From Circinella minor (Eukaryota > Mucoromycota > Mucoromycetes > Mucorales > Lichtheimiaceae): DNA of 64,000 bases. The position numbers were made by a program, and so were the translations under genes. Below are positions 12,701 through 25,200 of the stretch, in pieces. The stretch is from positions 1-64,000 of the forward strand of contig JAEPRB010000023.1 in the NCBI GenBank assembly GCA_016758965.1, written 5' to 3'. Numbering within the stretch: the stretch's first letter is position 1; each line of letters starts with the position of its first letter. Below the pieces are notes generated by a model. The model made no database searches. It had not been told where the DNA came from and saw nothing but the letters and a program-made list of their open reading frames with translations.

Positions 12701-13536
12701 AAGGGTAAAAAAAAAAAAAACTTCATTTGATTATTATCGATGAGTGAGCGGAACAAATTATTATTATTATTATTATTCTTGTCTTTTATATAATGGGTGG
12801 GGTAACCATCATAAAAAAAAAAAAGCACATGCCACGTTTGTTATTGTCCATGGCAACAATACAAAAATCACCATGGTAACAACATATGACTTATTCATAC
12901 TAACAATAATAAATAAACATTTGATCATTTTTTTTTTCAAATCAAAATAATGATATTTTGAAAATAAAAAGTGGTAAATTATTATTATTATTATTATTAT
13001 TATTAAAAAAAAAAGAAATACTATTTGTCTCTCTCTCTCTTTTTTTTTTTTTTTTTTTTTGCTTCACGTATTATGTACGACTTCAAATGCTCCCCTCAAA
13101 AATCCGGAGTTGACAACCATGTACTCTTTTCCCAGGGAGAGCTGTAAAGAGAGGAAGAACAAAAAAAAAAAAAAGAGAGAGAGAGATGCGTAATGGGTAT
13201 ATGTGGATTATGTGATGTGTGAGTGGTATAGAAATCGGAAGTCTAACTTTGTATTTCCTGGGCAACTAGGGTTTACTTTTTGCTATAAAAAAAAAAGTAA
13301 GTGCATATGTATATATATACAATACATTACTCTATTACTCTTATTGTAGTAGAGTTTAAATAGTAATAAGTAAATGTATTGTAACGCTATAGGTAAAAAT
13401 AATAATAATAATAATAATAATCGTGTGGTCTTATTGTTGGGGACTTTTTTGTATTACACACCGACATAACCAAAAAACGGAAGTGATGTGAGCCTATCGC
13501 AATATTATTATTATCATTATTATTATTTGGTTATTT

Positions 13537-13568
<32 letters not shown>

Positions 13569-13813
13569 CGGGTTTGTAAACAATTATAATAATATTAATA
13601 CAAAGCGATCGCTGGGTAACCTTCCAAGTCAGCTTGGGTTACCCGGGGCAAATAAAAAAAAATAATCATAACAATAAATCAATCAAAACTCAAAAAAATA
13701 ATCGCTGTTATTTTTGTAACTCATTCCAACATATCAACAATCAATGATCCATCTTTCCATTAAGCATTGTTTTCATTAGAACAAATCAAATATTCATAGC
13801 CCACATCTGTCCT

Positions 13814-13850
<37 letters not shown>

Positions 13851-14529
13851 TCATCCGCGCCCCACACTCCTATATATATATATATATATAAATGTACATA
13901 TGACATATAATCATATACTCTTAAACAATACACAACGTTATTAAGTACTCTCTCTCTCTCTCTCTCTTTGTGTGTGTGTGTGTGTATTGTGCGTGTGTAT
14001 TGTATAATTATGTGTGTGTTCAAAAAAGAACAACTTTTTTTTTTAATGTTTGAAAGTCAGTCTTTACTTTTACGCGAGTCCCCAGGCCACCCGCATTTTT
14101 TTTTTGTTTCCCCTTCTTGTTCCTTTCATTGAATAGCTTCGTTTTTTTTTTTTTGTTGTATTCCAACAACTTATTATAACACTTTTTTAGTTTTCTCTTT
14201 TTCTTTCTTTTTCCTCCAAAAAAGAAAACGCATATCCCCTTTTTTTTCTTGTTTTTTTTTTTTTCTTGTTCTTTTGTTTCTTATTCTACTTTTTCTTTAA
14301 AAACCTTTATAACTTATTTTACCACCAAACATCTAACATTTTTTAAAACCCCCCCTCTCCTTCTCTTATTCTTTTTTTTTCCCTCTCTTTTTATATCTAT
14401 CTTTTGTCTCTTTTTTTTTTTTTTTTTTTTTACTTAAATATATATATATATATATACATATATATATCTTTTCAATTCTTTTTTTTTTATTTAATCTCTT
14501 CTTTTCATATATATAATTATATATATATA
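9747..14529. repeat. Low-complexity intergenic region with microsatellites
   Basis: About 4.8 kb without a recognisable gene. It is dominated by poly-A/poly-T runs and simple repeats, including (AG)n at about 13543-13569, adjoining (CA)n/(TA)n blocks at about 13815-13890, (CT)n and (TG)n at about 13950-13985, and TTATTA trinucleotides near 12763 and 12978. Open frames here encode Phe/Lys/Tyr homopolymers and are rejected. The upstream end may hold the missing 5' exon of the chitin deacetylase. Confidence 0.6.
13614..13644. repeat. Imperfect inverted repeat / hairpin
   Basis: GGGTAACC is followed by CCAAG, a TCAG loop, CTTGG and GTTACCC, so 12 pairs form with three unpaired bases in the left arm. 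It lies in an otherwise AT-rich desert right beside GCGATCGC and is unusually GC-rich for the area. Function unknown; a palindromic protein-binding site or hairpin is possible. Confidence 0.5.
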
Positions 14530-16529
14530 ATGATGCATATTGTCTCATCATCTACTTTATCATCACCGGATGCGCCACTAACACCACAATCATCGGTTCG
14601 TTCATCCGTCGCAGTAGGATCCACACCGCCACCTTCTGCTACCGCATTGGAACTCCCACCGATTCTGGACCTGTCAACGAGTATGCTATCATAACTAAAT
14701 TTATTAGAGTCTTGTTTGTGTTTGTGTGTGTGTGTGTGTGTAAAATGAACAAAAAAAAATCCACCTCATTTTATTATAATGTGTGGGAGAGAGAAAGAAA
14801 GAATATTATTATTTCATAAAAAAAAAAAAAAAACAATAAAAAAAAATTATTTATTAATTATATATATATAAAAAGGTATGCGTCCACCATCACCTTCATC
14901 ACCCAATAAAAAAGATGAACTACCATCTCATTGTGGAGATGAGCAACAACAACAAACACCTTCGTCTCCATTGGTATTACAAAAACAAGCAACACCTGCT
15001 TTTTTGGAACCTACGCCTCAACTTGATAATCATCGAAACTATGAATCGGCTTTTCGACCTCATTTATTTTCTGCTTTAAAAGAAAAATTTGATCGACGTT
15101 CATTATCACCACCACCTAATCATTCTTCGACAACGGGTACCACTTCATTTGAAAGGCAATATCCTCGGAAATGGAAATTTTTCGCCCACAAGATACCCTC
15201 GCTGCAGATACCCGTTCCGCGCCGATCATCTTCTTCGTCTTCATCTACTACTACCTCTTCACCACCTTTGCTTCAACCAAAACACCATTTACATCATCTT
15301 CATCAACAACAACAGCAGCAACATGTTACTACAATAACAAAAGATGATAATAATCAAATGAATAATAATAATAATAATAATAATAATAGAGATGATTATT
15401 CTCCAATGTCACCCACAATGGCAACGGCTTCTGCTGCCGCTGCTGCTTCTGCTGTACAGCATCATCCAGGTTCAACAGTGGCGGAATCGTTTTTAAATTG
15501 TCTCCGACTTTCCTCATTGCGTAATAATAACAATACAAATAATGAAAGTAATACCCCACCACCTTGTTCCTTATCCTCTTCATCTTCTACAACCAATGAT
15601 ACAAGTTCAAGTAGTAGTAGTGATGATGAAGCTTTATTAGAAGAACAAGATGAAGCAACTCGTATGGCTGCTGAAGCACTTGCTGCTGCTTCAGCTGATG
15701 CGCATCATCGTGCGGCACAAGAAGAACAACTCGTATCACTTGTGATGCAAAATAAGCAATCCATGACACCTACGGGTCTTGATCATACAAAGTTTTTAAC
15801 AAAAAATGCTCATATTAAAAGACCACGAAATGCTTGGATTCATGTAAGTATATTTCGAATATACATGATTCATCCTCTCTCCCTTTATCTCCCTTTCATA
15901 TTGTTTATGTTTATATATATTTATTCTTTGTTATTATTATTATTATTATTATTTTATTTTAGTTCCGATGTCATTATGGTCAAGCATTAAAAACTCAAGA
16001 TCCCACTTTACGTGCAGAAGAAATCTCAAAGTAAGTTTTTTTTTTTTTTTTTTTTTACATATTCTTTGTTTTTTTATTTATTTATTTTAGCCCTTTCCAA
16101 AACTACAATCACATATATACACCACCCCCCCTTAACTTTGTTATAATTATTTGAATAATAATAATAATTTATATACAATAACAACAACAACAAACTTAAC
16201 AATTGTTATAATTTTTTTTTTTTAACAGATGTGCATCACGGCGTTGGGCTCGTTTGACGGAGAAAGAAAAGAAACCATGGCATGATTTAGCAGAACAAGA
16301 AAAAATTGCACATAAAGAAGCATTTCCAGAATATAGATATTGTCCAAAACGACATTCATCTTCTTCTTCATCATCATCTTCTTCTTCATTGTCGTCACCT
16401 TCACCCACAACGACATTACTTTACCATGATGCAACAACAGTAGTCGAGGCACATGTTGCGGAAGGTCAATCCGGTTGTGGTGACACCAGCGGTCACCGGT
16501 ACAAGAAAGCCAGACGGCGGACCAAGTAA
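14530..16529 (+). CDS. HMG-box (MATA_HMG type) transcription factor
   Basis: Nuclear DNA-binding protein of the sequence-specific HMG-box class. Exons 14530-14680, 14876-15843, 15963-16030 and 16229-16529 join in phase to 495 aa. The N-terminal 360 residues are Ser/Pro/Gln/Asn-rich with poly-Asn, poly-Ala and poly-Ser tracts. The HMG box is at about 363-437: it starts KRPRNAWIHFR (across intron 2), continues HYGQALK, and has RRWARLTEKEKKPW and AHKEAFPEYRY. The exon 3/4 junction falls within the box at EISK|CASRRW. After the box come poly-Ser and a basic end (YKKARRRTK). A donor-like GTAA overlaps the final codons, so the 3' end could differ. It belongs to the same broad class as SexM/SexP, but the neighbours are not the tptA/rnhA genes of the Mucorales sex locus, so I do not call it a mating-type gene. 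Confidence 0.85.
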
Positions 16530-17271
16530 AAAAAAAAAAAAAAAATGCAAGCTAACCATTATACATATTTGTACAAAATTTTTTATAACCATTTCCCCTT
16601 CACCCCTCCCCCATCTCCACACACACACACTCCAATCAACCAAACCAAACCACACCCCCCCCCCAAAAAAAAAAGTCCAAGATGATAAGAAAATGGTTTA
16701 ATGATGAAATGGAAAACAAAAAAAAAAAGAATTGGGGTAAAAAAAATAAGAATAATGTTTGGATGATGAATATTATTTAGTTCAAACGACTTACAATAGA
16801 GAGGAACTCTTCTTATAAACCTCTTTTTTTTTATTATTTTCCACTTTTAAAAATCATTTTTCATCATCTAATATTCATTTTATTTCTCAATTTTTCTTTT
16901 CTTGCAAAAAAAAAACACACAAAGCACAGCACAAACACAACACTTTACAATTTCAATTGCACAAAAAACATACACTTACATATACACAAATCACTCTTTT
17001 TCTTTTTTTTTTTTTTTATACCAAATTCTTTTGTAATTCCTCTCTTATTTAATCAATTAGAAGGAGGATTTCTTTTTTATTATTTCACTTTATTATTCTT
17101 CCTTTTGTTCTTTTTTTTTCTTTTCTTTTCTTTTCTTTTCTTTTGTTTTGTTTTGTTGTTTGAGTTTTCAATTTCAATTTCTTTTTTATTTAATGCACAC
17201 ACAATTTGCTTTCANNNNNNNNNNNNNNNNNNNNNNNNNNNNNNNNNNNNNNNNNNNNNNNNNNNNNNNNN

Positions 17272-17305
<34 letters not shown>

Positions 17306-17752
17306 AGAGCGAGTGGAGAGTAAGAGTAAAATGCGTTATATCTGGATATATGTGGAGGTTTTTTTTTCAAATAAAATAAAAATGCAGCTATCCCAGCTTG
17401 GTTTTCAGTTTGTTTAATGTAAAAAACAATAAAACGTAAAAGTTAAAAACAAGATCTAACCATAATAAACAATTATCACGGTTAGGCTTATTTATTTGGT
17501 TCTATTCCCTTTTCTTTTTCTTTTTTTTTTGCTCTCCATATTTTACAATAAAATGAATGATCTATTTTATTCATTTATTCACGGGACTTTTTAATTTGTA
17601 TTATTGATGTACTCGATTAACAACACTATAATGTATTTTAATTGTTGCTGCGGACAACAGCTAATTCATTGCTATGGTAACTACCAAAGTAACTGCATCC
17701 AAAAAAAACTAATTTCTACTTCTAAAATTTTTAGCTTAAGAATAAAAATATA
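16530..17752. other. Intergenic region with assembly gap
   Basis: Pyrimidine- and purine-rich low-complexity DNA downstream of the HMG-box gene, interrupted by the gap at 17215-17271. No gene recognised. Frames reading through the gap are artefacts. Confidence 0.6.
17215..17271. other. Assembly gap (57 N)
   Basis: 57 undetermined bases followed directly by a poly-A run of about 32 nt, so the assembly probably broke at a homopolymer. The true gap size is unknown. Confidence 0.98.
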
Positions 17753-18540
17753 TTGATATTACTTCGCCCCCACCCCCCATTTTTACTTTTTTTTTGCGGA
17801 GGGTAATTTTCTACTTTCGTGCTTCATGAATTTGCAGTATAATTTCAATTTCGCATTGTTAGATTTTTTGTTTTTTTTACATTTCGCGCCTTATTTATTT
17901 TGTCACACTAATTTTATATTTGGGTTCAATGATTTTCATATTTGCGTTTTTTTGTTATTATTTTTGACGAATTGAAAAAAAAAAAAAAATAGATTACTAT
18001 TCTTTTTAAACTACTACTCTCCTCAAGAACGAACATTACCAGAAACTATTGTTTCGGTTGCTAAAGAAAATCTTTGTACGTAGTTGCATAAGAAAATATT
18101 TTGTCTTCACCACAATAGAATTGCTGCTGTTTTTTGCACGGTTTATCTAGCCCGGAAACACTGATGTTCTTTTTTTTTTACGTACAATCTTCTTGCTATC
18201 TTTATGTATTCTTTATTACGTAACTCCACTAGTACATACAGTCAAAAGAACTGTTGAAATGGAGAACGGTCAGATTGATAATAAAGCACGGGCCCATCTC
18301 TAAAGAAGTACAATAAATCGAACAGCTCAATACAATCGAGTGGAGCGGTTGATAATTACAATATTACTCACATTTTAATGACTGGAATGAACATGGAAAA
18401 GGACAGGATACATTTGTCTGTATTATTGACTAGGGCAGCGAATAATACAGAAAGAAAATGTAGCATTTCAAATTGCTTTGTATTAAATTATTCACTGACT
18501 TTAAGTAATTATGTATATTGCATGAAGTATCTAAACCCAG
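17753..18540 (+). repeat. Left arm of a large inverted repeat
   Basis: This arm is the diverged reverse complement of 18795-19450. Matching landmarks in order: TACTTCGC near 17760 against GCGAAGTA near 19438; GCATTGTTAG near 17852 against CTAACAATGC; CATATTTGCG near 17937 against CGCAAATATG; the AGAACGAACAT segment near 18025; AGATTTTCTTTAG near 19188 against CTAAAGAAAATCT; and the 40-nt block around 18370-18425 against 18900-18960. The left arm carries an extra 70 nt or so around 18285-18355. Divergence with indels suggests an old insertion. No convincing coding capacity. Confidence 0.85.
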
Positions 18541-18794
18541 TACGTAATATGGGTAAAACGCAATCAAAAAGTTCAGAGCCATCATTAAACAGTATTAGTT
18601 CCTCACAGCAAGTCATTAGAAAATAAAAATAAAATAAAAAAAAGAGAAAGATCACACAAGCACTTCAAGAAAGAACTTTAAAAGTTAAGAGATGAGTTGA
18701 TTTTAACGTTTATATGTATATACTTAAAAATATATTCATTGTCACTAGCAGTAGATTTGATTTATTCTATAGACCAATAAATCAAAATGAAATA

Positions 18795-19450
18795 CCAGAT
18801 TCAGATACTTCGTGCAATATACATAATTACTTAAAGTCAGTGAATAATTTAATACAAAGCAATTTGATGCTACATTTTCTTGCTGTATTATTCGCTACCC
18901 TAGTCAATAATACAGACAAATGTATCCTGTCCTTTTCCATGCACATTCCAGCCATTAAAATGTGAGTAATATTGTAATCATTATTAATCTGAACGTCCTT
19001 CATAAAAACAGCCCTTTTGGCTGTATGTAGTACTAGTAGTGGAGTAAATGAAGAACAGATGAGGATAGCAAGAAGATTGTAAAAAAAAAAAGAACATTAG
19101 TGTTTGTTCCGGGCCAGATAAACCGTGCAAAAAACAGCAGGAATTCTATTTCGGGTGAAGACAAAATATTTTCTTATGCAACTACAAAGATTTTCTTTAG
19201 CAACCGAAACAATAGTTTCTGGTAAGTATAGCACTTTATGTTCGTTCTTGTTGAGGAAAATAGTTTAAAAAGAATGGTAACCTATTTTTTTTTTCAAAAA
19301 TAACAACAAGAAACGCAAATATGAAAATAAATAGGATGCAAATATAAATTTCTAACAATGCAAAATGAAAATTCTACTGTGCTCAAGAGTGTATAAATTC
19401 ATGATATGTAAAAGTAAAAATGGGGGGGGGGGAGAACGCGAAGTATCAAG
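18795..19450 (-). repeat. Right arm of the large inverted repeat
   Basis: Inverted, diverged counterpart of 17753-18540, with a unique spacer of about 250 bp (18541-18794) between the arms. Together they form a fold-back structure of about 1.7 kb ending about 450 bp before the BCS1-like gene. It may be a fold-back/MITE-type element or two inverted copies of one dispersed repeat; no transposase frame is seen. Confidence 0.85.
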
Positions 19451-19807
19451 AAAAAAACCAATAAGGATATGTGTTACCAATACATAAAAAAAATTGACTT
19501 GGGTACAAATGTTACACACCGAGCTTTATTTTATTTTATTTTCGTCATAGGCAGTTGGCGGTGTGATTTGATACACTATTTTTAACCCCTTAACTTTATA
19601 ATACATTATTCAAGACGCGTTTCGTCGTCATTAAATAAGCACAACAAAGAATTGAGCGGCATTTATTCTATCTTTTGTGTTTGCTGCGGATGGCAAAAAG
19701 GGTAGAATTGCCGAGATATTAAATCCGCAGTTTGGTTATCATCTTTTTGAGCATCAATGAGCAAGAGAACTTTTCTTCAATTTCTTTTCTTCCGCAGTAA
19801 TCAAAGA

Positions 19808-19815
19808 TATAAATA
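19808..19815 (+). promoter_or_regulatory. TATA box (TATAAATA) of the BCS1-like gene
   Basis: A TATAAATA sequence lies 80-87 bp before the ATG at 19895, a plausible core-promoter position. Confidence 0.5.
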
Positions 19816-19894
19816 CCTGTCCATTTTCAATTTCTTTTTTTTTTAAACCATAACTCACTTGCAAAACATTGGATTTTTGATTTTCAATTTTACA

Positions 19895-22277
19895 ATGTTT
19901 GTGCTTGGTGATTTTCCTCTTTATTATTTACACAGTGTCTTTGATACTGTTGCTTCGTTCGCCGATATCCTTACCGATGATTCTTTTTGGGTTCTCTTTC
20001 TTGGTGAACGTGGTCTTTCTCTTATCAAGCGATACATTGCCAATGATGCTATTTTTGTTGGTTTATTCTTGAGTTTAGGACGTATGTATATTTATTATTT
20101 ATTATTCCATAAAAAAAAAACATCGAACATCCCAACCAGAGAAAAAAATATAAACAAATAAGCACAAAAAAACTAACGAGCATAATATATGTGTGTGTAT
20201 TATATAGCTACTATGTTGACATTGCTTCAATCGCTCTACTATAACATTGTAGACTTTATCAATCAGTTTTTCTACGTGACAGTGGAAATTAGTGATGACG
20301 AAACTATTTATCAAGCTCTTGATGCTTATTGTAAAACTCATTTCCTCACTATCAAGAATTTCAAACACGTCGCTGGAATCACCCAGTATGACACCAATGA
20401 AGATAATCGCCCTCACGAAGAACCTCGCAATTCTCGTTTAAGCTTAATTCCACGTGAGTCATTTTTTTTTTTTAGCTGAATGACATATGAAGTATATATA
20501 TATATACATGTATATATAATAGTTTGTAAAAATAATATTGACGACAAACAATACAATATTGTGTTGCATTATATATAGGTCGTGGATGTGTTCAGGACGT
20601 CAAATATAAAGGTTATAAACTCTGGGTCAGTCGAGAAAATTACTCTCCTTTGGATAAAAGTCGAGGATCCGGTGAAGCAGAAGAATTATTAGAAGCTTTG
20701 AGTGTTACCCATCAACGTTTAGTTATCAAAATGCGGTCTCGTAATTTACAACTTTTACAAAGTATTATTCAAGAATGGTTGGATGAATATCATGAAAAGA
20801 AAAGTGGACAAGTAAAGTATCATGAAGAAAAAAGGAAGGAAAAAGGATATGTATATATGGATCGATGAGGTGTATTGATTACTGTTTTATTTATTTATTC
20901 TTATTATAGCTTTCTGTTCAAAAGTTCAGATGTGACCCTTGGGGTAACCTTGGATGGAACGAACTTTGTACCAAAGAACCTCGTAGTTTTGAATCAGTTG
21001 TTCTCAAAAAAAATCAAAAGGAAGAAGTTCTTGAAGGTAAAAAGAAAAAGGAATGGTTTATTATCTGGATAAATTTATTGAAAATAAAGATTAATAATAA
21101 TATTGGTTTTCTGCGAATTAGATCTTATGGCTTTTCGTACTCAAAAGGAATGGTATGTTAAGACTGGCATTCCTTATCGTCGTGGTTATTTACTTCATGG
21201 TCCCCCTGGAACTGGTAATTATTGCCATTATTATTATTACTTTATATAATTTTTTTTTGTCGTTGTCTCACTCATGTACATAATACTCATTTACATTTTT
21301 TCTGTCTATTATTATATTATTAATAACGATAAATTTATAGGTAAAACATCCTTTATCCAATCTTTGGCCAGTAAAGTAAATATGGGTGTCGCTTTGATCA
21401 GTCTCACAACTGCGATGTCAGATGATGACTTTGTTCAAGCTCTGGTTGATGCTCCCAGGAATAGCATCGTTGTCATGGAAGATATTGATCATTGTTCTAT
21501 TAATGATGGCGATGAGGTTGAAAGCAAAAATAAGTCGGAAAAGCGTGTTACTGCAACTGGTTTACTTAATGCTTTGGATGGTGTTTTTAGTCCCGAAGGG
21601 TCATGTAAGTAAAACTATTCATATGGGTTGAGCCATGTCTGGAAAAGGGTGTTTTTTTTTTTGCCTCTTCGTTGGAAATGGACAGAGATATAAATTAATT
21701 GATCTGGTTTATACATATTATAGTGGTTTTCCTTACCGCCAATGACACTACCAAGTTAACTCCCGCACTTATTCGCCCAGGCCGTGTGGATGTCAAGGTT
21801 CTTTTTGGCTATTCTGATCGTTTCCAAACTGAAGCCATGTTCTGGCGTTTCTTTTCCGAAGATGATGGTAGCAAAGATCCAAATCTTAATGGTTATCTTG
21901 AAAAGATACTTGACGCTATTCCTAACGACGAAGTTAGTACCGCTGAACTCCAAAATTTATTCATGTCACATGCTATGATCTTAAATTCTCGTCGCAATCT
22001 TCGCTCTATTGCAATCACCGGCAACTCGGATGAAGATGAAGGTTTTGCATCCAATGATAAAGATGACGAATATTCGGTTAAAATGAAACACTTTGATCGT
22101 CTTTTGGAATCAATCCCTGCATTTTTAAAACGAGTTGCTGAAGATCGTGAACAAGCTAAACTTCATGCTGCAAGAAAAGGTCATATTATTCCTATCTCTA
22201 AAAATTCTAGTACCACTACTACTACTACTAATGATGATGATAAGGATGACGGTTGTGATAATAGTAATAATGACTAA
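19895..22277 (+). CDS. BCS1-like AAA ATPase
   Basis: Member of the BCS1 family of AAA ATPases; canonical BCS1 is the inner-membrane translocase that inserts the Rieske protein into complex III. Seven exons join in phase: 19895-20081, 20208-20453, 20579-20811, 20910-21036, 21122-21214, 21341-21604 and 21724-22277, giving 567 aa. A hydrophobic N-terminal segment precedes the BCS1_N region ([18 protein letters not shown]). Walker A is GPPGTGKT (about 291-298, split by intron 5), Walker B is VVMEDID (about 339-345), and LTANDT plus LIRPGRVD give the sensor and Arg-finger-like motif. At 567 aa it is longer than canonical BCS1 (about 450), with an acidic Asn/Thr/Asp-rich C-terminal tail, so it may be one of the expanded fungal paralogues. 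Mitochondrial location is inferred. Confidence 0.88.
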
Positions 22278-25200
22278 GTATTACTGAGCCACTATCGTGT
22301 TCTATCTCTCTTTCTTTATTTATACATATACTTCTTTTCTATTTTCTTAATATTACTAACATGCTCAGCATTTTATTTCTTCATTTTTCAATTTTGCATT
22401 ATTCCCATTTTCGTGCATACGCACACACACACACACACACACACACATACAAACAAAACATATCATTATTTTTCTTTATCTTTATTTCTTTTATAAAATT
22501 TATAAAACAAAAATTCTTTAAAATACCATACATAATAAATTTCACAGCACTTGAATTTGTGTATCAATATTATTATTATTATAATTATTATTTATTACGC
22601 ATTTATCATTTATCATTTTTTTTCTTTTGTTTCTGCATTTGCTATTAGTCACCAAGCTTTGAAATATAAGGAACTTCACAATATTAATACTTGTCAGAAC
22701 AAACAGATCACATTACTATAATACAATGTATGAACTTTACTATTGATCCCCTGTACAACTACCAAAAATAAAGTTTTCCTATTACTTTTACTATAGATGG
22801 TAATTATTTGACTATTGTACAACAGATTACCTAATGTGTAAAATAATTAATAGCCTTTTTTTTAAAAGGTTAAAGGTGATAAAAGTCATTATTTCAAGTT
22901 CAAATCATATTTCTCATGTGTCCCTAAGATAAGAAACATCTTCAACAATTAAGTCTTACGTAGTAAATGTTTATACGTATTAATAATGCAATTATTTAGT
23001 CGAGCAAAAGAAAAATAAATCTGTATTACCAGTTTTACATTGTCTGTTATTGTATTACGTACATATGAGAATATTATTTCTTTATCTCAAATTAAACAAG
23101 AGACAATACCTAAATACAGATGTAAACCACCCTTTCTTCTAAAAAAGGAATTCGAAGAAAATCACATAAAGATGTCCTGCATCTCGTCAACGTAAAATAA
23201 ACGATAAATAGAGTGTCATGATGGCTAAGCCCAAAATATATCAGCAAGCCAGTAGCTATTGTAACTTTCTCGGTACATACTATGAACTAAATCCCAAGTA
23301 CCTGAATCTAATACTCATCATCAACATAAAATAGTTAGCTAAGCCCATAGGTAAGTCGTAGAATAGAAAAAGCATTTCATAATAAATATATCACTGTAAA
23401 GGTTAATGTAAAGGAAGACTTGATTTTAATTTGAAAGTTATTATTAAAAATATATAACAAAATTTCAAAGAGTTTTACCCTTGTCTGTTTTATCAAGATA
23501 ACCAAATAATACCACAGTATTTACGAAGTTGTATATGATATGTAGCACAAGTAGCACTGATGATTTTAATCTAATTATTTTCTATTTTCACCCTACAATC
23601 GGGATTGATTTACTTTGTTGGTTAATATTAAATTAATCAAATTCTTTTATTCTTAAATTTTTATAAGTTAATTATTATAACTTATCCTTTTCCTTGAGTC
23701 ATATACTCGGAATTAATTTACTTTTATTCATTTTTCTAACACGATACTACGACAGAGAACGTATCACTATATCAAGCAAGATAAATACGTTTAATTGCTG
23801 TCGTTAGAAGTAATTATCAATGACTTTGTACATAGTACGTAAAGACTAGTAGCAATGCAAGTTTCAATTCAATAGAAGACATATAACTAGGCACAGATAC
23901 AGCACACATTTTTATTTAAAAAATATATTTACATTTTGAGATTGCTTTATATATGCTTAATATACAAGATGCTATCATGCATTTTTAATCTACATATATA
24001 CCTAATTAAGCGAGTAACAAAATATATCTTTTAAAAAGATAAATATCCCTAGTTCCAGGCATTCGGGTTCATTTGTCGCATCTTAAATTCATAGAATACA
24101 AAAAAAAAAAAGATATGTCAGATGTTATCTGGCCTTTTATTATTACGTACGGATTGTTATTATATAAAATAAAAATATGTTCTTGTTATTGGTCAGTACT
24201 GTCTCAGGCAATATTCGCTAATTATAATCTATCAAAAAAGAAGCTATTGAAACACTGGCAGTCAACATTAATAAATACCGCTTATACGTATACTACTGCT
24301 ACTACTACTAATGACGATAACTATTATTAGCGTTCATAATAAGAGAACAAAATATTAAATCTTATATTGGAAAAATTAACAGTCAAGTTGTTAAAAGGTT
24401 GTGTGATCGATTATCTATACGTACAATACGTAACTGTTGTCTCATACACATCAATGAACTTATATGGTCATTGCTCAGCTGGTGTGTAAAATATCTAAAT
24501 AAAAATAATTTTAACTGCTCTGTTATACCTTTCAGCAATCATCTTTAAAGAATTTGTATGATTAATAAAAGAAAGCACGAGTTGTTGGACCCCTTCTTTT
24601 TGTTATGATAATAAGACATAATAAAATTCTCATGTGAGCGGTAGCAGACGGTGCTCTCTTTTTTTTCTTTTTACCACGACGCACATTTTATTTTTCACTT
24701 TTGCCTCCTTACCTCGTTTTAAAGATTTAAGTAGAAGGGGAAGAAGGGTGCGATGGATGATGACACTCTCAAAGTAGGAGAGGACTGCATACATAAAAAA
24801 AATTGAAAAAAGATTGTCTTTATTATCTGTCTAGATCTTTTTATACTATAAAAGTTATATAACAGATGTCGTCAATATATATTTCTTTTGTCAAAATACA
24901 TACATATGGTGTTGCAAATAGAGAAAAAAATCGTTGTTGCTTTGCTACGTATACGTATATATACATATATATTATGCCTTATTAATAAAAAAAAATACAT
25001 ATAATATATTATGAAAGGATATAAAGTATAACAATTATAAAATTATCACATTGTACTTTGCCAGTATATATATTATATGGATTATATAATATTTATCTTC
25101 ACCCTTCAATCTTTTCCCAAAAAGTTAATATTCCATTTTTTAGATACTGTTACTATACCTTTCTGGAATAGCAATTTATTATAATATTCAATAAAAAAAA

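Noticed and set aside
14249..14551. Open frames on both strands rich in Phe, Lys, Tyr and Ile
   Set aside because: They are translations of poly-T/poly-A and TA repeats with no domain; only the ATG at 14530 leads into a real gene.
17105..17417. Frames reading across the N gap
   Set aside because: The residues in the middle are undefined and the flanks are homopolymers; this is an artefact of the gap.
18378..18965. Two frames of about 80 aa within the inverted repeat
   Set aside because: They read opposite strands of the two diverged repeat arms, show no family similarity and are not conserved in frame between arms.
24073..24330. An 85-aa frame with some hydrophobic stretches
   Set aside because: Composition matches intergenic DNA, no motif or splice context, and TACGTA sites lie within it.
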